From Plantago ovata (Eukaryota; Streptophyta; Magnoliopsida; Lamiales; Plantaginaceae): 64,000 nucleotides of DNA. The notes under the pieces are model-generated. The model was not told the DNA's origin. It ran no database searches and saw nothing but the letters and a program-made list of their open reading frames with translations. Position 1 is the stretch's first letter. The number at the start of each line of letters is the position of its first letter. The position numbers were made by a program, and so were the translations under genes. Below are positions 24,020-37,099 of this stretch, one piece after another. The stretch lies in assembly GCA_028274465.1 (NCBI GenBank), contig CM051457.1, positions 14,187,097 to 14,251,096 on the forward strand, given 5' to 3'.

Positions 24020-24430
24020 GCTAATTGATACAATTAGTTACCATATTAGGCCTAGGGCGTCCTGGAGCTACATAAGCATATATATCAAGACCTTCTATGT
24101 GATTCTTTACGGAAAAACATAAACTTTTCACCAAGTAACTTGTCCCATCTATGATCTCTAAAAAATTGTAACCTTTGTTTAGCTATATCCACCACTCACC
24201 AGTGCCATGACGTTCTCTATCTCTTGCTCCATTCTTTGCAAGGCCAGGCCAGTGACAATGCAACTCATTAGTAATCCCCAACACTTCTTTCATCAAGTGC
24301 AAAGTAAAAGCCACATTGAACAAATTCAAGGCTAGTAACAAATCAGATGCATCAACCCTATTATTGTCTGTGTATGAGGGATCCTTCTCAATAAGTTCAA
24401 GAACCTGAACCACAGATGAAAACATGGCCG
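24020..24430 (-). pseudogene. Decayed hAT transposase / ZMYM1-like remnant
   Basis: Reading the minus strand, the text LLLALNLFNVAFTLHLMKEVLGITNEL, then in the next frame QRMEQEIENVMALV, and then KQRLQFFRDHRWDKLL and YVAPGRPRPNMVTN follow the order of the C-terminal part of plant zinc-finger MYM-type 1-like proteins (hAT-derived; HLMK.ILGITNELSxALQRKDQDI). At least one frameshift separates the first two blocks. The N-terminal zinc finger, the DDE core and the dimerisation end are absent. It sits just past the WAK-A stop codon. No ends or target duplication were found, so it is a relic of a transposase or of a host gene derived from one. Confidence 0.62.
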
Positions 24431-24623
24431 TGAGTCTAAATAAACTAGCATAATGCGAATTTTGAGGAGCATTTTTAAATGAAAATCTTCAATCTCCATA
24501 TTGTGATCTGCAAGGAAATGATATAGCTCAAGATAATCCAATGCAATCAATAGAAGTAACTAAGTTTGCTAAATTATCAAGAGAGGACCCTGAATGTAAC
24601 AAAAAACATAAATTCCTTGTCAA

Positions 24624-27544
24624 TTAATTTGTGATGAACTTGAGCGGCTGAACATCTGATGATGAAGAGCCAAATTCTTGATCAGTATTTGTCCAGCTAT
24701 ACTCAGAGTTCTCTATCATAAGTAAACCTCTACTAAATATACAATCTTCCTGCATTTCCATGGCATCATCATCATCTGATATCTTAATCTGATCACACTT
24801 TCTTACAGCCTCCAATTCCATAGCAACTTCTTTCATGTATGGCCTTTTCTTACCTGTCAGGCTCAAGCATCTTTTTGCAAGCTCTGCTACAGCCAATATC
24901 TCTTTCTTTTCTCCTTCCTCTGAAACTTGACTCTCTATTATTGTCTCTAGCGTGTCATCTTTCATGGCCGACAGAAAATGTGAAACCAAGCTTTTACCAT
25001 CTTCCATGTCTGTGGAAGCTAATATTGGCTTCAGTCCTGTTAGAAGCTCCACCAGCACGACTCCAAAACTGTAAACATCGCTCTTATTGGTGAATTGATA
25101 TGACTGGAAATATTCAGGATCAATGTATCCAAAAGTGCCGTTAACTCCTGTAGTCAGGTGAGTTTGATCCACCTCGACTGATTTTGACGTCCCAAAATCA
25201 GAGATTTTTGCTACGAACTTCTCGTCTAGAAGTATGTTACTAGACTTGATATCCCTGTGAAAGATGGCAACAGAAGTTGCAGAGTGTAGATAGGCTAGCG
25301 CTCCTGCCACATCAGCTGCAATTTTCAGCCTCATTGTCCATGATACTGGGAATTCTATATTCGTGCCGTGGATGAGATCGCATAATGTTCCGTTAGGCAT
25401 GAACTCGTAGACCAGGAGGGGGGTTCTTGTTTCCAAACAACACCCTAACAGCTTGACAACGTTCTTGTGATTGATCTGTGACAGTATCACAACTTCATTC
25501 ACGAACTGTTCCACTAGGCGTTTAGACATTTTCTCTTCGGCTAATTTTGATTTCTTGACTGCAACAATTTTTCCATCAGACAGCATACCTTTGTAGACCG
25601 TCCCTTGTCCTCCGTGGCCAAGTATGCGACTTTCATTGAACCTATCAGTGGCTCTTTCGAGATCTTTTGCAGTGAAAATTCGTGTTTTTCTGAGGATGCC
25701 TTCATTGGCTGGTTTTTCTTGCTGTAAGAGAAGGCCTCCGTTTTGTTTGAAGAATTTCTGTCTTTGTTTTTGGTTCTTTTTCTTCCTGGCGAATTTTGTT
25801 AACCCGAAGGACATTGATAACAATACCATCAAACCGGCACCTGAGATTAAACCTGTTAAGATATTCATGTAACACATGTAAGAAAGATCACCATTCAATC
25901 AAGTCCCCAGCTCCTAGATAGATGGGAGCTGAGAATACACCTTAGTTTTCCTAGAAAAGCTAAGTGTACTCTCACAGTCAGAATCGGAAGTTACTTGATG
26001 AGTCTTAGGAGTAGACATCAGTATGTTAGTGCCTATAACCGAGTGTTGGTGTGTTCAATAAGTTATTTTGAGAAAAATTCTAAAATAAACTAGCTAAAAG
26101 TTAAATATTCAATGCAATATCTTTCTTGCTGTTCAACAATCTAAGAAGATAATGTAATTTATAAGCGCGCATCATTATAGTATTCGAGTTAGGAAATTAC
26201 CTATAGCAAGTATGCTGAGTTTGGAGTGTAAGGGCTGAGGAATACCGAAACAGCCCATGCCATCTCTCATACCATCACCATAATAGCCTTCCCGGCATAC
26301 ACATGTATAACTTCCTGGACGGTTGATGCAACTCGCCATTGGATGGCATGAAGTATCATAAATGCACTCATCAATGTCTACACCAACATACGCATGCGTA
26401 AATAGTTAGGAGTTGAAACTTTGGAACATCTGATAAAAATAAAATCAACTATTTGCAATTTATTTGGCTTGTGCCAGTCGCAGGTTATTACAAGAAACGT
26501 AATAGGTTAATAGATAATCACACACTGGTTGGAGATAAGCTAGCTAATTAATGTTATGAAATGAAACTAACCGGTGCATCCCTGAGGGAGGTATGGATTA
26601 CCCTCATATCCTTTCTTGCAGACACAACGATATCCTCCAAACCCCTGTTGTGTAGCAGCATAGTATCCTCCCTGCATCGGTTTAGGATCAATGCAAATGG
26701 TATTTGGTCCGCAAGCAAAAGAAGTCGAATTACTTGTTGCTTCCTTGCAACTTTCTGTCCCAAACCTCCAGTCCAAGATAATCGGCAAACTTCCATATGA
26801 ACTCATCAAAAGCTGGGGCATGTAACCACTCCCAGCGGCAAACTTGCCCCGACTCCCAAGATAAGAATAGCTACAAGGTTTTGAACCTGAGAAGGTTTTT
26901 CTCATAGCAGTAGCACCCAACTTATCCTGCACGTCAGAGACTGAAACATTCAGGAATACCGTTCCGTCTGGAATGGGGATCTGGCAACATGAGCTCCCTG
27001 GACAATAAACATTACTCCACCCATCGAACTCTGCAGTGCAGAACGACACGCAGCCGTTGGTAAAATTGGTTTGCTCTGTAAAATCCTGGCCTTGGTATCG
27101 TCTGTACTTACCTTCCAGCACAATGATGTCAGAACATCCAAATGAAGTTAGCATGTTGGTTCCGGATAAGGAGAATGGAGAGTTGGAGAAATTTAGAGGT
27201 AGAGTAAACCCGTTACTCCTTGGAACAGCATTGTAGTAGCAGTTGGAGGAGATGTATGGGATCCTGACGCTTATATTCGACGGCGAGATGTTATTAAGAC
27301 GGTAACCGGTGGTGGAGAGCAAGACACTTGGAGGGTGGGATGATGCGTTGCAGGAGATGTTGAACCATGAGTTGAATGAGCAATTCGATCCGATGCCGAA
27401 TGGGTAAGGAATAATCACTGCACCACATCTGGAAGCGCAACCGGGCTTTGCAATATCAAAGCTGCTATTGATGGAAGTTGAACAGGTCACCAATTTGGTT
27501 AAGAGAAGAAGCCAGCACAAGGTACAGGGCAGAGACAAGTGCAT
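24624..27544 (-). CDS. WAK-A: wall-associated receptor kinase, intact
   Basis: Exons 27544-26572, 26377-26201 and 25852-24624 join in frame to 792 residues. The signal peptide is MHLSLPCTLCWLLLLTKLVTC. The GUB_WAK pectin-binding block starts at [21 protein letters not shown], and exon 1 ends with a partial EGF ([17 protein letters not shown]). Exon 2 is a calcium-binding EGF (DIDEC...CINRPGSYTC). The transmembrane helix is LISGAGLMVLLSMSFGL. The kinase (~455-735) has [26 protein letters not shown] and GYIDPEY, so it is an active RD type. It should sit in the plasma membrane, bind pectin or oligogalacturonides and signal inwards (family knowledge). Its EGF exon differs strongly from the other copies here, making it the most divergent member. 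The start is an ATG; there is no competing upstream ATG in frame. Confidence 0.93.
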
Positions 27545-29257
27545 TTTGTTTTATGAAATATGCCAACAAATTATTGTAAAAGTCTTTATGAGATGAGAAA
27601 GAAAGGCAACAGGGACATGCACTACCAGATGGTGTGGCCTACTTGTTATGGAACCTACACAAAGGACATGACCAGACCGGGCCACATGACTCAATAATTA
27701 TACGACGACTCGCATGGTAGACTTTCGGAAAGAAAAAATAAACGCACACCGGTTCTTACTGACGTTAGTCCAAAGAAAAAAATAAACACATACACAAACA
27801 AGTGCTAAGAAACACTTCTAATCACACGTAAGAGTTATATACGCATCAATGGATGTATACCTTGAGGTAGATCTAGAAAACGTAAGAGTTATATACGCAT
27901 CAATGGATGTATACCTTGAGGTAGATCTAGAAAACTCAAGAATTTCAAAGCTGATCAAATAGAAACACTTCTAACTACATACGGGTGAAGTACGTTCACA
28001 GACCATATGAACTTTCCAAATTACACCAAACCACAAAAATTTACAGAATTATTTTGATGCCCCAGAATGAGTTGATTGGTAATACAGGCCTATATGTGCA
28101 TTTGAGAACACTTCTCCCTGTTTCATATAGCACTGTTACTCTTTATTGATTTTACGAGAACAACATAATTAGAATGAGTAAACTCACAAATTGATATATA
28201 TATATCAGCTTCTCTTTCTTTGCACGACAGCCAGTGGTTTTTACTTTGTTTGCGGCAGGGAATTAAGTAGTAGTTCCGGCTTCAGGGTGCAGGTGCTGAT
28301 TATTAGAACATAAAATTACGTAAGCTGGCATACTGCATCACATCTATGTTTAGACAAAGTCAAGAACTGTAATTAGAACAAGACTTTTGCTAATATACAT
28401 AGACAGTAAATGCAGTTTACGTTTATAGATCACTGCATCTAATACTGTCACAAAGGACTCACATCCAAACTTTCAGCTACAGAGACTCAACGCAGGACTG
28501 GAAGAGGTACATAATTCTTAACAATATGGTAGCAATTCATCTTCATTTCCATCATGAAAGCTTACAACCAAAACAACAAAATGAAACACGTTAACAAATT
28601 AAAGTGACATCACAACGTTGAATTCAGGAATAGCTATTTCTCTAGATAAGATTATTTCTTCTCTTTTTTCTTTTTGAAACGACAAATTTAACTACAGTAA
28701 TCCTACTCCTACCCCTTTACCTCCTTATAACTCCAAATACACCTATACCGACCTTATGCCTCCATCAGGAATCGAACCCCCGACTTCTCCTTGCTACTCC
28801 AGCACCCTTACCAGTTACCACCATACCACCCTTGAAATAAAGATATTGCATATTTATTGACTTATCCGCATTCAATGAAGACAAAAGAAACAACAAATTT
28901 TAAAGACAAATCAGTAAAATACGTAAACCATAAAACATGAGTAGCATGGATTTAAAACTGCAAGCAAGATGATCAAGGGCAGGAAGAAGAGAAGGCCACC
29001 ATTTTACTGATCAGGTCTAAAATGGCAGAGCTAGTATAGTTTCTACTCATGTTAGGAAAAACTAGTCATTCCTAAGAATTTCACCAGTAAAAATTTCTCT
29101 ATGAATGTATGCGTTGAGCTAGAAGAGTCAATGAAATTTAAATCAAACCAAGTAGGAACAAACGCTTCTAATCCCATTATATCAATCAATAGTAAAACAT
29201 GTAGATAACATAGTGCCAAGAAAAGAAAACAAGGATCCAAATATTACATAATTTCTA
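27545..29257. other. WAK-A promoter side and WAK-like 3' flank remnants
   Basis: Near 27680-27740 is the upstream motif block (catgactcaataattata, then gcatggtagactttcgg) that recurs at 36826-36860. About 27840-27960 resembles WAK 3' flanks (ggatgtataccttgaggta) without a gene attached. At 28690-28835 is a copy of the dispersed repeat also seen at 16860-17010. From about 28940 onward the sequence is near-identical to 37620-37930, the 3' side of WAK-D. Confidence 0.55.
27827..27934. repeat. 54-bp perfect tandem duplication
   Basis: cgtaagagttatatacgcat and the following bases to 27880 repeat without a visible difference at 27881-27934. It lies in the WAK 3'-flank-like stretch upstream of WAK-A. 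Confidence 0.9.
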
Positions 29258-31248
29258 TCATACCGTGTCATGCAAGATAGGGTAAAAATCAGACGATGAC
29301 ATAGCGCTGAAATCTGATGTATTTGTCCATTTATAGTCAGAAATCTCAGTTGAAAATACAGCACTGCAAACCGTAGAATCTTCAGGTAAGTTCTATTTAT
29401 CAGATGATCCCACTTGAGATTTTCTAACTGTCTCCAATTCCATGGCCACTTCTTTCATTGTCGGCCTTTTCTTGCCATTTAAATGCAAGCATCTTTTAGC
29501 TAGCTCTGCAACTGCCATCACCTCTTTCGTTTCTCCTTCGCCCGAAACCTCGCTTTTAAAATCATCTCCAGATTATTATCCTTCATTCTTGAAAGAAAAC
29601 GTGATATTAGGCTCTGGTCTTCTTTCGTGTTAGTAGAAGGTATAATAGGCCTCAGACCAGTCAAAAGCTCTAGCAAAACAACTCCAAAACTATACACATC
29701 ACTCTTCTCTGTGAAACGGCTCGACCGAAAGTATTCCGGGTCACTGTATCCAAATGTTCCGTTCACCTGTGTAGTCAAATGTGTCTGATCCACCTCCACT
29801 GACTTTGAAGTTCGAAAATCAGATACTTTTGCAATGAATTTTTCATCTAGAAGTATATTGGTAGACTTGATATCCCTGTGCTGATTGCACTCTGCAATGG
29901 TTTAAATTAGGTACAATAAGGGATCTCAAACTTTCCAACTTGGACTCTCTCATTGTAAATTATTTATGACTTCGACTTTGCTACTACATTGTCAGCCTTA
30001 TTCATTTGGCAACCTGCTGCCTCAAGAAATCATACCCAATGCGAAACCAAATGAACTTGACTAAAAAAAAAGGTATACCTACCATGCAACACCTCTAAGT
30101 TTTCTAAACAGACTGATCCAGCAAACAACCTGAAACAGACCAATTGAGCGAAAGCGGACAGACAGCCTAAAGATTGAATTAACCATGAACCAAAAGAGTA
30201 AGATGCATCAGTTTCAAAGTCAAAGCCACACATTCAGTTTCAACCTTGCCTCAGATCGTTTAATTTCAACCAAATGCATAGTTCTAACATTAGCTAATTG
30301 GCAACACTAGCAAACAAAAGTGCAATAATCCATAAAAATATTTTTTGTCGGAATCTACTAAGTATAAAAACAGCCGGCAAGATCAAGATTCAAGAAATAA
30401 GACCCAAAGCAAAACCAAATGAATTTGACTAAACAAAATGTACACCTATCCAGCACCTCTGACTTTTCTAATTAAACTGTCTCAACCAACAAAAAACAAA
30501 CTGAACCAAACTAAATAAGATTTAAGCCACAACCGAAAGACAACCTAAAGGATGAATTTCCCATTAACCAAAAGTAAAGTAGTTAAATTCGACTGATCAC
30601 TTGCCTGTTTCTATGTCAAAACTATAGTGCATCTTATTTCAATCTTGGTGGCTTCAAGGTCAGAACCAGTGGGGCGTCCACTTAAATTAAAAGAAGAAAT
30701 GATATGTAATATTTCAATGATTCAAGGTTCCCCAAACTTCAAATTCTAGGTCTTGCCCGTGCTTACCTTGAGCTTGTGATTTCAACCAAACTAAAAGAAA
30801 CCGGTATGCTTAGTTGTTGCATTAGCTACACGATAAGACTAGCAACAAGGTGAAAGTGCAATAAGCCAAACAAATCATTTTTGTCACTAGTATAAAAATT
30901 AAAACCAGGCAGCCAGATTATCAAAAACCCATATGAGAGAATGGCCAAGCAGCAATATATATTAGAACAGCTTGAGAAGCACAATTCAAATAAAATAGTC
31001 TTTTAAAGATGTTTTCTGAACTCGAAAACAACAATACGCAAACTACACTCTTGAGATTATCTAAAAATTACCAATTCCAAGCTTCCTGAGTTTTGGCTGA
31101 CGAAGCTGGTAACAAAGTAAATCCACACTTGCATTAATGCTGCGATCACCATAGTATCCTGGAGGGCATCAACATTCATAATTTCCTGGACTATTGAAGC
31201 AAATCCCTGTTGATGGGCATGGGTTCCTCCTCTCACATTCATCAACAT
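29258..31248 (-). pseudogene. WAK-B: truncated WAK pseudogene
   Basis: Two pieces remain. At 29886-29258 is the C-terminal half of a kinase exon starting at the IKSTNILL codons; the frame breaks after [12 protein letters not shown]. At 31248-31072 is an EGF exon ([17 protein letters not shown]...) in which the conserved Arg codon after YEC is TGA (31171-31169). Exon 1 and the N-terminal half of the kinase exon, including the transmembrane helix, are absent. Between the pieces lies DNA matching intron 2 of WAK-D, joined directly to the kinase at a CCTGTG shared by both parent sites. The whole stretch with its 3' flank is near-identical to WAK-D, so it is a recent duplicate that lost about 660 bases in one event. 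Confidence 0.88.
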
Positions 31249-31997
31249 CTACATCATAGACAAAACCAAGGAACAAGTGATAAATGACATCAATCAATCT
31301 GAATGTACCATTCCAGACATAGCATAGTCCGAGAGAGATCGGAGAAGAATTGGGAATTTTGTGAATTAGGTTTTATGGTAAATCACTTGGGGAATTTTGG
31401 CTTCAATTTGGGAATTTAGTTTATCGTTTTACGACCTACGGGTTCGCCAATATTGCACTTTAACCACATTAAGTTTTAAAATACGTGCGCAATAGCCCTT
31501 GAAGTTTTAACCTTTTCTTCTTTTGGCAGCAATTGAACTCGTGAAGGAGTAAGGTTTAACACAAAATTGTCAATGTTTCTTCTTGTGTGTGAGTTATGTA
31601 TTCAAGTTATCATCAAATACTACTGAACAGAACTGAATTTATTTTTGTAGTGTAAAGAGTACAACGTGACTAATTAAGCAAACCTGAAAAGAATTAAACC
31701 GGACGGAACAAAATTGAATTGAACTTAGATTAATGAGTTTTTAGACGAAAAAAACAAAACTTTACACTTACTTAAATAAAATAGATAAGATCTACTCGTA
31801 TTATCTCCGGGGAATCTTCGAAAACCCTAGAGACTAGTCTATGTAGACCAAAACCAAACTATTCTATATACTTTCCGCTGTTGGACAACCTGGTCCACGA
31901 ACTAGCTAGTTACGAGCCAATCGTAATGGAGTTCACACACACATATAGTGTCACACAAAGTGAAAACAAGAGTCCAGATCTTACACAAAAATTTCTA
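31249..31997. other. Intergenic between WAK-B and WAK-C
   Basis: About 31250-31520 matches the sequence upstream of the WAK-D EGF exon (intron 1 side, about 40085-40400), so it is part of the same duplication. There is no exon 1. The remainder is the 3' flank of WAK-C. Confidence 0.6.
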
Positions 31998-34900
31998 TCA
32001 TACCGAGTCAAGCCTGATCCGGCAGCGATCAGATGATGACAGTGTGCTGAATTCCGATATATTTGTCCAAATATAGTCAGAATTCTCAGTTGAACACACA
32101 TCTTTACGAAACATTGAATCTTCAGCCAAGTTTTTTTTATCGGCTGATCCCAGTTGGGATTTTCTAACAGTTTCCAACTCCATGGCCACTTCTTTCATTG
32201 TTGGCCTTTTCTTTCCATTCAGATGCAAGCATCTTTTAGCTAGCTCTGCCACTACCATGACCTCTTTCTTTTCTCCTTCACCTGCAACCTGGCTTTCTAA
32301 AATCAACTCCAGATTCTCATCCTCCATTATTGACAGAAAACGTGATACCAGACTCTTATCATCTTCTGCGTTAGTAGTCCGTATAATAGGCCTTAGACCA
32401 GTCAAAAGCTCTACCAGAACAACTCCAAAACTGTACACATCACTCTTTTCTGTGAGTTGGCTCGACTGGAAGTATTCAGGGTCGATGTATCCAAATGTGC
32501 CATTCACCTGTGTAGTAAAATGTGTCTGATCCACCTCCACCGATTTTGAAGTTCCAAAATCTGATACTTTTGCATTGAATTTTTCATCTAGAAGTATATT
32601 GCTCGACTTGATATCCCTGTGAAATACGGGAATGGAAGTTGCAGAGTGTAGATATGCAAGTGCACAAGACACATCAGCAGCAATTTTCAGTCGCATGGGC
32701 CAAGAAACCGGAAATTCTATGTTCTTTCCATGGATGAGATCAGACAGAGTTCCATTTGGCATGAATTCGTAAACTAGAAGAGGAATTCTCGTCTCCAAGC
32801 AACATCCTAACAATTTCACGACGCTTCTGTGACTGATTTGTGACATGATCACAACTTCATTAATGAACTGTTCCTGCACCGAGTGATCTCTGGACTTGTA
32901 TTCATCAACTAATTTTGATTTCTTGATCGCTACCGTTTGGCCATTGGCCAGCATACCTTTGTAGACTGTACCTTGTCCTCCTTGGCCAAGTATTCTACTT
33001 TCATTGAACCGATCTGTAGATTTTTCCAGTTCTTTTGCGGTGAAAAATCGCGTCTTTTTCAGAATTCCCTCACTTGCTGATGTTTCTTTTTCTAAGAGAA
33101 GATGACTGTTTTGTTTGGCCAATTTTTTGTTGCGGTTTTGCTTATGTTTCTTCTTCACTAATTGGTTATCCCAAAGGTAAATGATAATAGTGCCAGGAAA
33201 CTGATTCCAGAGATCAAACCTGCAAAGATATATGCATGGATAAATTTTACCTTATAAACGTTAATGCAAGCCAAATCTGTAATCTGATATTCCGCGGTTG
33301 ATTGCAAAATTTAAACAGGGAAGAACGTTGTACTTGATGAAATCTTAGGTTGACATCCTCAACTTAACTAACAATTTCATGACCAAACAGAAACCTATTT
33401 AATTTATATATCAAACCTGCAAAGATAGATAAATTTTACATATCACAAACGCAGGCCAGAGCTGCAATCTGGTTATTCCAATTCGGGTTGCTTGTGATGA
33501 TTTATACTGCTTAAAATCGTAGTGTGGCATCATTTACAAGCCGTAAAAAAGTTGTTAAGCTTTTAAACTTAATTTACGATTTGTCTGTAGGGGCTGTGGT
33601 AGGCAAGATTCTTTTCACTTGTAAGTTGTGAGATAGTCAATAGGATCTCATAGTAATTCTATTCCACTTCTCACATTGCAAATCAAGATGTTATGTTTCT
33701 CAATACATACTGGATTGTTGACATGCATAATCTAAAAATTACCAATTGCAAGTTTGCTGAGCTTGAGATGAGGAAGCTGATAACAATGTAACTCCCCATT
33801 TGCATTGCTGCGATCACTATAGTAGCCTGGAGGGCATAAGCATGCATAACTTCCTGGAGTATTTAGGCAAATACCCGTTGACGGGCATGGGTTGCTCTCA
33901 CATTCATCAACATCTACATCATAAACATATATACACTCAGAAAGTGAAACTACAGTGTTTTAAATTAATAGTGCTGAAACATTATTGATCAACTGCATTT
34001 GTGATATTATTTGTTTATTTTGATTTTCAATTGAGAACAGTGAAAAACGGTGGAAGATTTTTAAACTTCTAAATGTAGCAATTGATGCTTGGATACTTTA
34101 TTTCGTAAAAACTGCAAAGATCAATTAACCATATAAGTACGTACGATGATATATAGGTATGAAATGAAACTAACCTGTACATCCCTGAGGGAGGTAAGGA
34201 TTGCCCTGATATCCTTCCTTACAACCACAACGGTATCCTCCAAACCCCTGTTCCATAGCATAGTATCCTCCACCTTGCATAGGTACTGGATCAATGCATA
34301 TGGTATTTGGTCCGCAAGCAAAAGAAGTCGAATTACTTGCTGCATGGCTGCATCTCTCTGTCCCGATCCTCCAGTCTAACATCACTGACCGATAGTCAAT
34401 GTATTGATCCATCATATCGTCTTGCAGGTAATCACTTTCAAGATTAGAGTTGCCGCCCTGACTCACAAGATACGAGCCAATATCAGTTTCTCGTCCTGAA
34501 CAGAGTACTGTAGTTGTAGTATTTGCAACGAACTTATCCTTCATGTCTGAGATGGAAACATTCAAAATAACAGTTCCGTCTGGAATGCGGATCTTGCAAC
34601 ACGCGCTCCCTGGACAAGACATGTCTGCCATTCCATCAGTCTCGCTGAGGCAGACCGAAATACACCCATTGGTAAAATTTCTCTCTTTAACATTATGTCG
34701 CCTATAATTTCCTTCCAGCACGATCAAGTTGGAACACCCAAATGACCTCAGAACGTTGGTTTGGGATAAGGAAAAAGGAGACCCTGACAAATTTAGAAAT
34801 AGATTGCCAATGATTTTTGGCATCCTGGCACTGATATTCGACAATGAGATGTTACTGATACCATAGAGACGACTATTTGCCAAAGTGGGAAAGTGTTGAA

Positions 34901-35129
34901 GTGCAGGGTAAGGGGAGTACTGTGATGTGTTGCAGGTGATGTCAAACCATGAGTTGAATGAGCAATTCGATCCGATGCCAAATGGGTATGGAATAATCAC
35001 GTCACCACATCTGGAAGGGCAACCAGGCTTTGCAAGATTGAAGCTGGTGGAAGAAGAACATGTTACCAATTTGGTGAAGAGAAGAAAGCAGCACAAAGTA
35101 CAGAGCGTTTGCATAGAAATTATGTGCAT
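31998..35129 (-). pseudogene. WAK-C: WAK gene with one frameshift after the membrane helix
   Basis: Exon 1 (35129-34175) opens MHIISMQTLCTLCCFLLFTKL, a signal peptide, and carries the GUB_WAK block [21 protein letters not shown]. Exon 2 (33913-33743) is an intact EGF ([18 protein letters not shown]). Exon 3 (33219-31998) encodes the helix [16 protein letters not shown] and a complete RD kinase ([25 protein letters not shown]). Between them, at 33158-33164, one base is missing relative to the other copies (taattgg against aaatttgg), which puts TAG TGA directly after the helix. The three exons sum to one base short of a multiple of three. It is either a secreted or anchored receptor without kinase, a pseudogene, or an assembly error in a homopolymer-rich site. 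Confidence 0.85.
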
Positions 35130-35182
35130 TTTGTTAATCTTGTGAACAATATGCTGTAGAGCAGACAAATTACGTACGTACC

Positions 35183-35188
35183 TTTATA
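35183..35188 (-). promoter_or_regulatory. TATA box of WAK-C
   Basis: TATAAA on the minus strand, about 55 bases before the ATG at 35129, within GTCTATAAAGG. Copies D and E have a related GGCTATAAA at a similar distance. Confidence 0.55.
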
Positions 35189-35442
35189 GACATGCACTGT
35201 CAAGATATATGCATGCATGGCCCGCTTAAATCTGGAATCTACATAAACGACTTAATTGACTCAATTATTCATCCTACTAGTAGGACTGACGACTTATAAA
35301 CCAGAGACGACTTGGCTATTGTTTGGCTCTTGGTCATACCAAATTCGCTTCCCAAAGATCTACAGATTCTACACGTTATATATAAGTTAAAAGCATGTAC
35401 GAGAAACATAAAGACGCGTTATTATATACCAGGACGACCACA

Positions 35443-35510
35443 TGGGCGAGGAAGGAATAATCACATCGCCCCATCTGGAGGGGCAACCTCCAACCTGCAG
35501 GCTTTGCAAC
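35443..35510 (-). pseudogene. Scrap of a WAK exon 1 (GUB_WAK region)
   Basis: ggaaggaataatcacatcgc followed by cccatctggaggggcaacc corresponds to the [12 protein letters not shown] codons of exon 1 in the neighbouring genes (compare 34985-35040). Nothing WAK-like flanks it apart from the nearby upstream motifs. Too short to be functional. Confidence 0.65.
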
Positions 35511-36465
35511 GAACCTATTACCCTTCGTCCCGGTGATTGTTTTTACGTTTATTTTATTTAGCTTTTTTAATCATCCACCCCATATATCTTAATTCATACC
35601 GAAAAGATAATAAATAAAATTATAGTATAGAGAATAGCCAACTAGGCTCTGCACATTGCTAAATTCATTTTGTTTTATGATCATGCACACCAATTACCTA
35701 TATTTTATAGGCATTGTCGAGTCATAATTATGAAATATTAAAGATAAAAGATATTAACATTATAATTTCTTATCTCAAAGAACAAGATTATGGCTTACTT
35801 TCTCGTCGATTATTATAATGGGTGATAAAATATGCAATGACCCGAATATACATATACGCTAGGGAGTTTACCCTTCTTACATTAACCTCTAAACTCAGTT
35901 TTCGTAGTTTTTTACATTTAAACCCTCTGTCATTATTCACATATAACAAATTACCCCATGTAGCTAAAAATTAAATGACGATAACAAAATTTTGATGTGA
36001 TTGACCAAGTGTACCCTTAATGATGTCATACATAAAATATCCTAATGATGTCATTGATGAAACTTGTAATTTCAAATGTACCCAAGGGGTGTAATTGTAA
36101 ATGTAAGATCACAATGTTGTCCCGCAAAAATGACCAACTAATTTTAGAGTTTCGAAAGGGGTGTAAATGTAAGATTTTGTATTTTAAAAAATAATTAATT
36201 GTTTTTGGTTATGGACAATTTTCTCATTGAAATGAGTATAGGGTTTTGGAAAGGGGAAATGAATATAGGGTTTTGGAAAGGGTTTAAATGTAAATAAATG
36301 TAGTACTTCCTCCATTTCATTAATAAATTCTTATTTGATCAATAACTAATATTTTTCATTTTTCAGTTCATGAGAATGAATGGGAATTAGAATGCATTAT
36401 GCACAGATTACCTTCCCGAATTGTAGCCATATGGTCAAGTCATTATGACAAATCAAGGTATACAA

Positions 36466-36526
36466 GATGGCCCGTTTAAATCCCAAATCTGCAAACATCA
36501 CGACTTTGACTCAATAAACTTGTTAG
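36466..36526 (-). repeat. Orphan WAK upstream block
   Basis: gatggcccgtttaaatccca, with cacgactttgactcaataaa after it, repeats the block found about 90-140 bases before the WAK-C start. No WAK start codon or coding exon follows it on the minus strand; the next WAK gene in that direction is WAK-C more than 1 kb away. Confidence 0.6.
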
Positions 36527-37099
36527 AAGGGCAAAAACTTAATTTACTATTTTTATTATTGAATTACTTTTTCTACTAGGACTGACTTGGTGATTGTTTA
36601 CAAATTACAACAGCACAACACAACACAACACAAATATCTTTGTTCTCAGTTCTCAGTTCTCCCCACCAACGATCCAAAAATCATCTCCGGTTGAAGCCAA
36701 TTAAGAATCACCTATGGTTCATAAGTGAAATTATTTATTACAAGGGAGGAAATATATTTTACTAGATGATGCATGGCCTACTTTGATCTGGAATCAGCAT
36801 AAAGAACAACACCGGGGCCACATTAACTCAAAATCCTTCTACGATTCGCATGGTAGGTAGACTTTCGGAAAGAAAATATAAACACATGCACACCTGTTTT
36901 CCCTAACACCAGTTTTTACTTATGTTAACCCTAAGAAAGCTGGATCAAGTAGAAACACACAAACAATGCATGATCACATAGAAATTATTAAAAGCTGGAT
37001 CAAGTAGAAATACTTCTAAATGCATTATATCAAACACAATACTGTAGAACATGTAGATAAGATAGTTACATGAAAAGAACACAAGAAAAAAAAAATCTG

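Larger units (their letters stand above)
35130..37099. other. WAK-C upstream region with WAK scraps and repeats
   Basis: At 35219-35270 is the shared WAK upstream block (cccgcttaaatctggaatct, then attgactcaatt). At 35443-35510 is a scrap of WAK exon 1 (see separate entry). From about 35850 to 36340 is an AT-rich repeat with many t(t)taaatgtaa and gggttttggaaaggg motifs, similar in style to the foldback element at 21203. At 36466-36526 is an orphan copy of the WAK upstream block. No gene was seen. Confidence 0.5.

Noticed and set aside
25624-25872. Plus-strand open frames opposite WAK kinase exons
   Set aside because: The same antisense frames recur opposite every WAK copy as a by-product of conserved codons, without any independent support.
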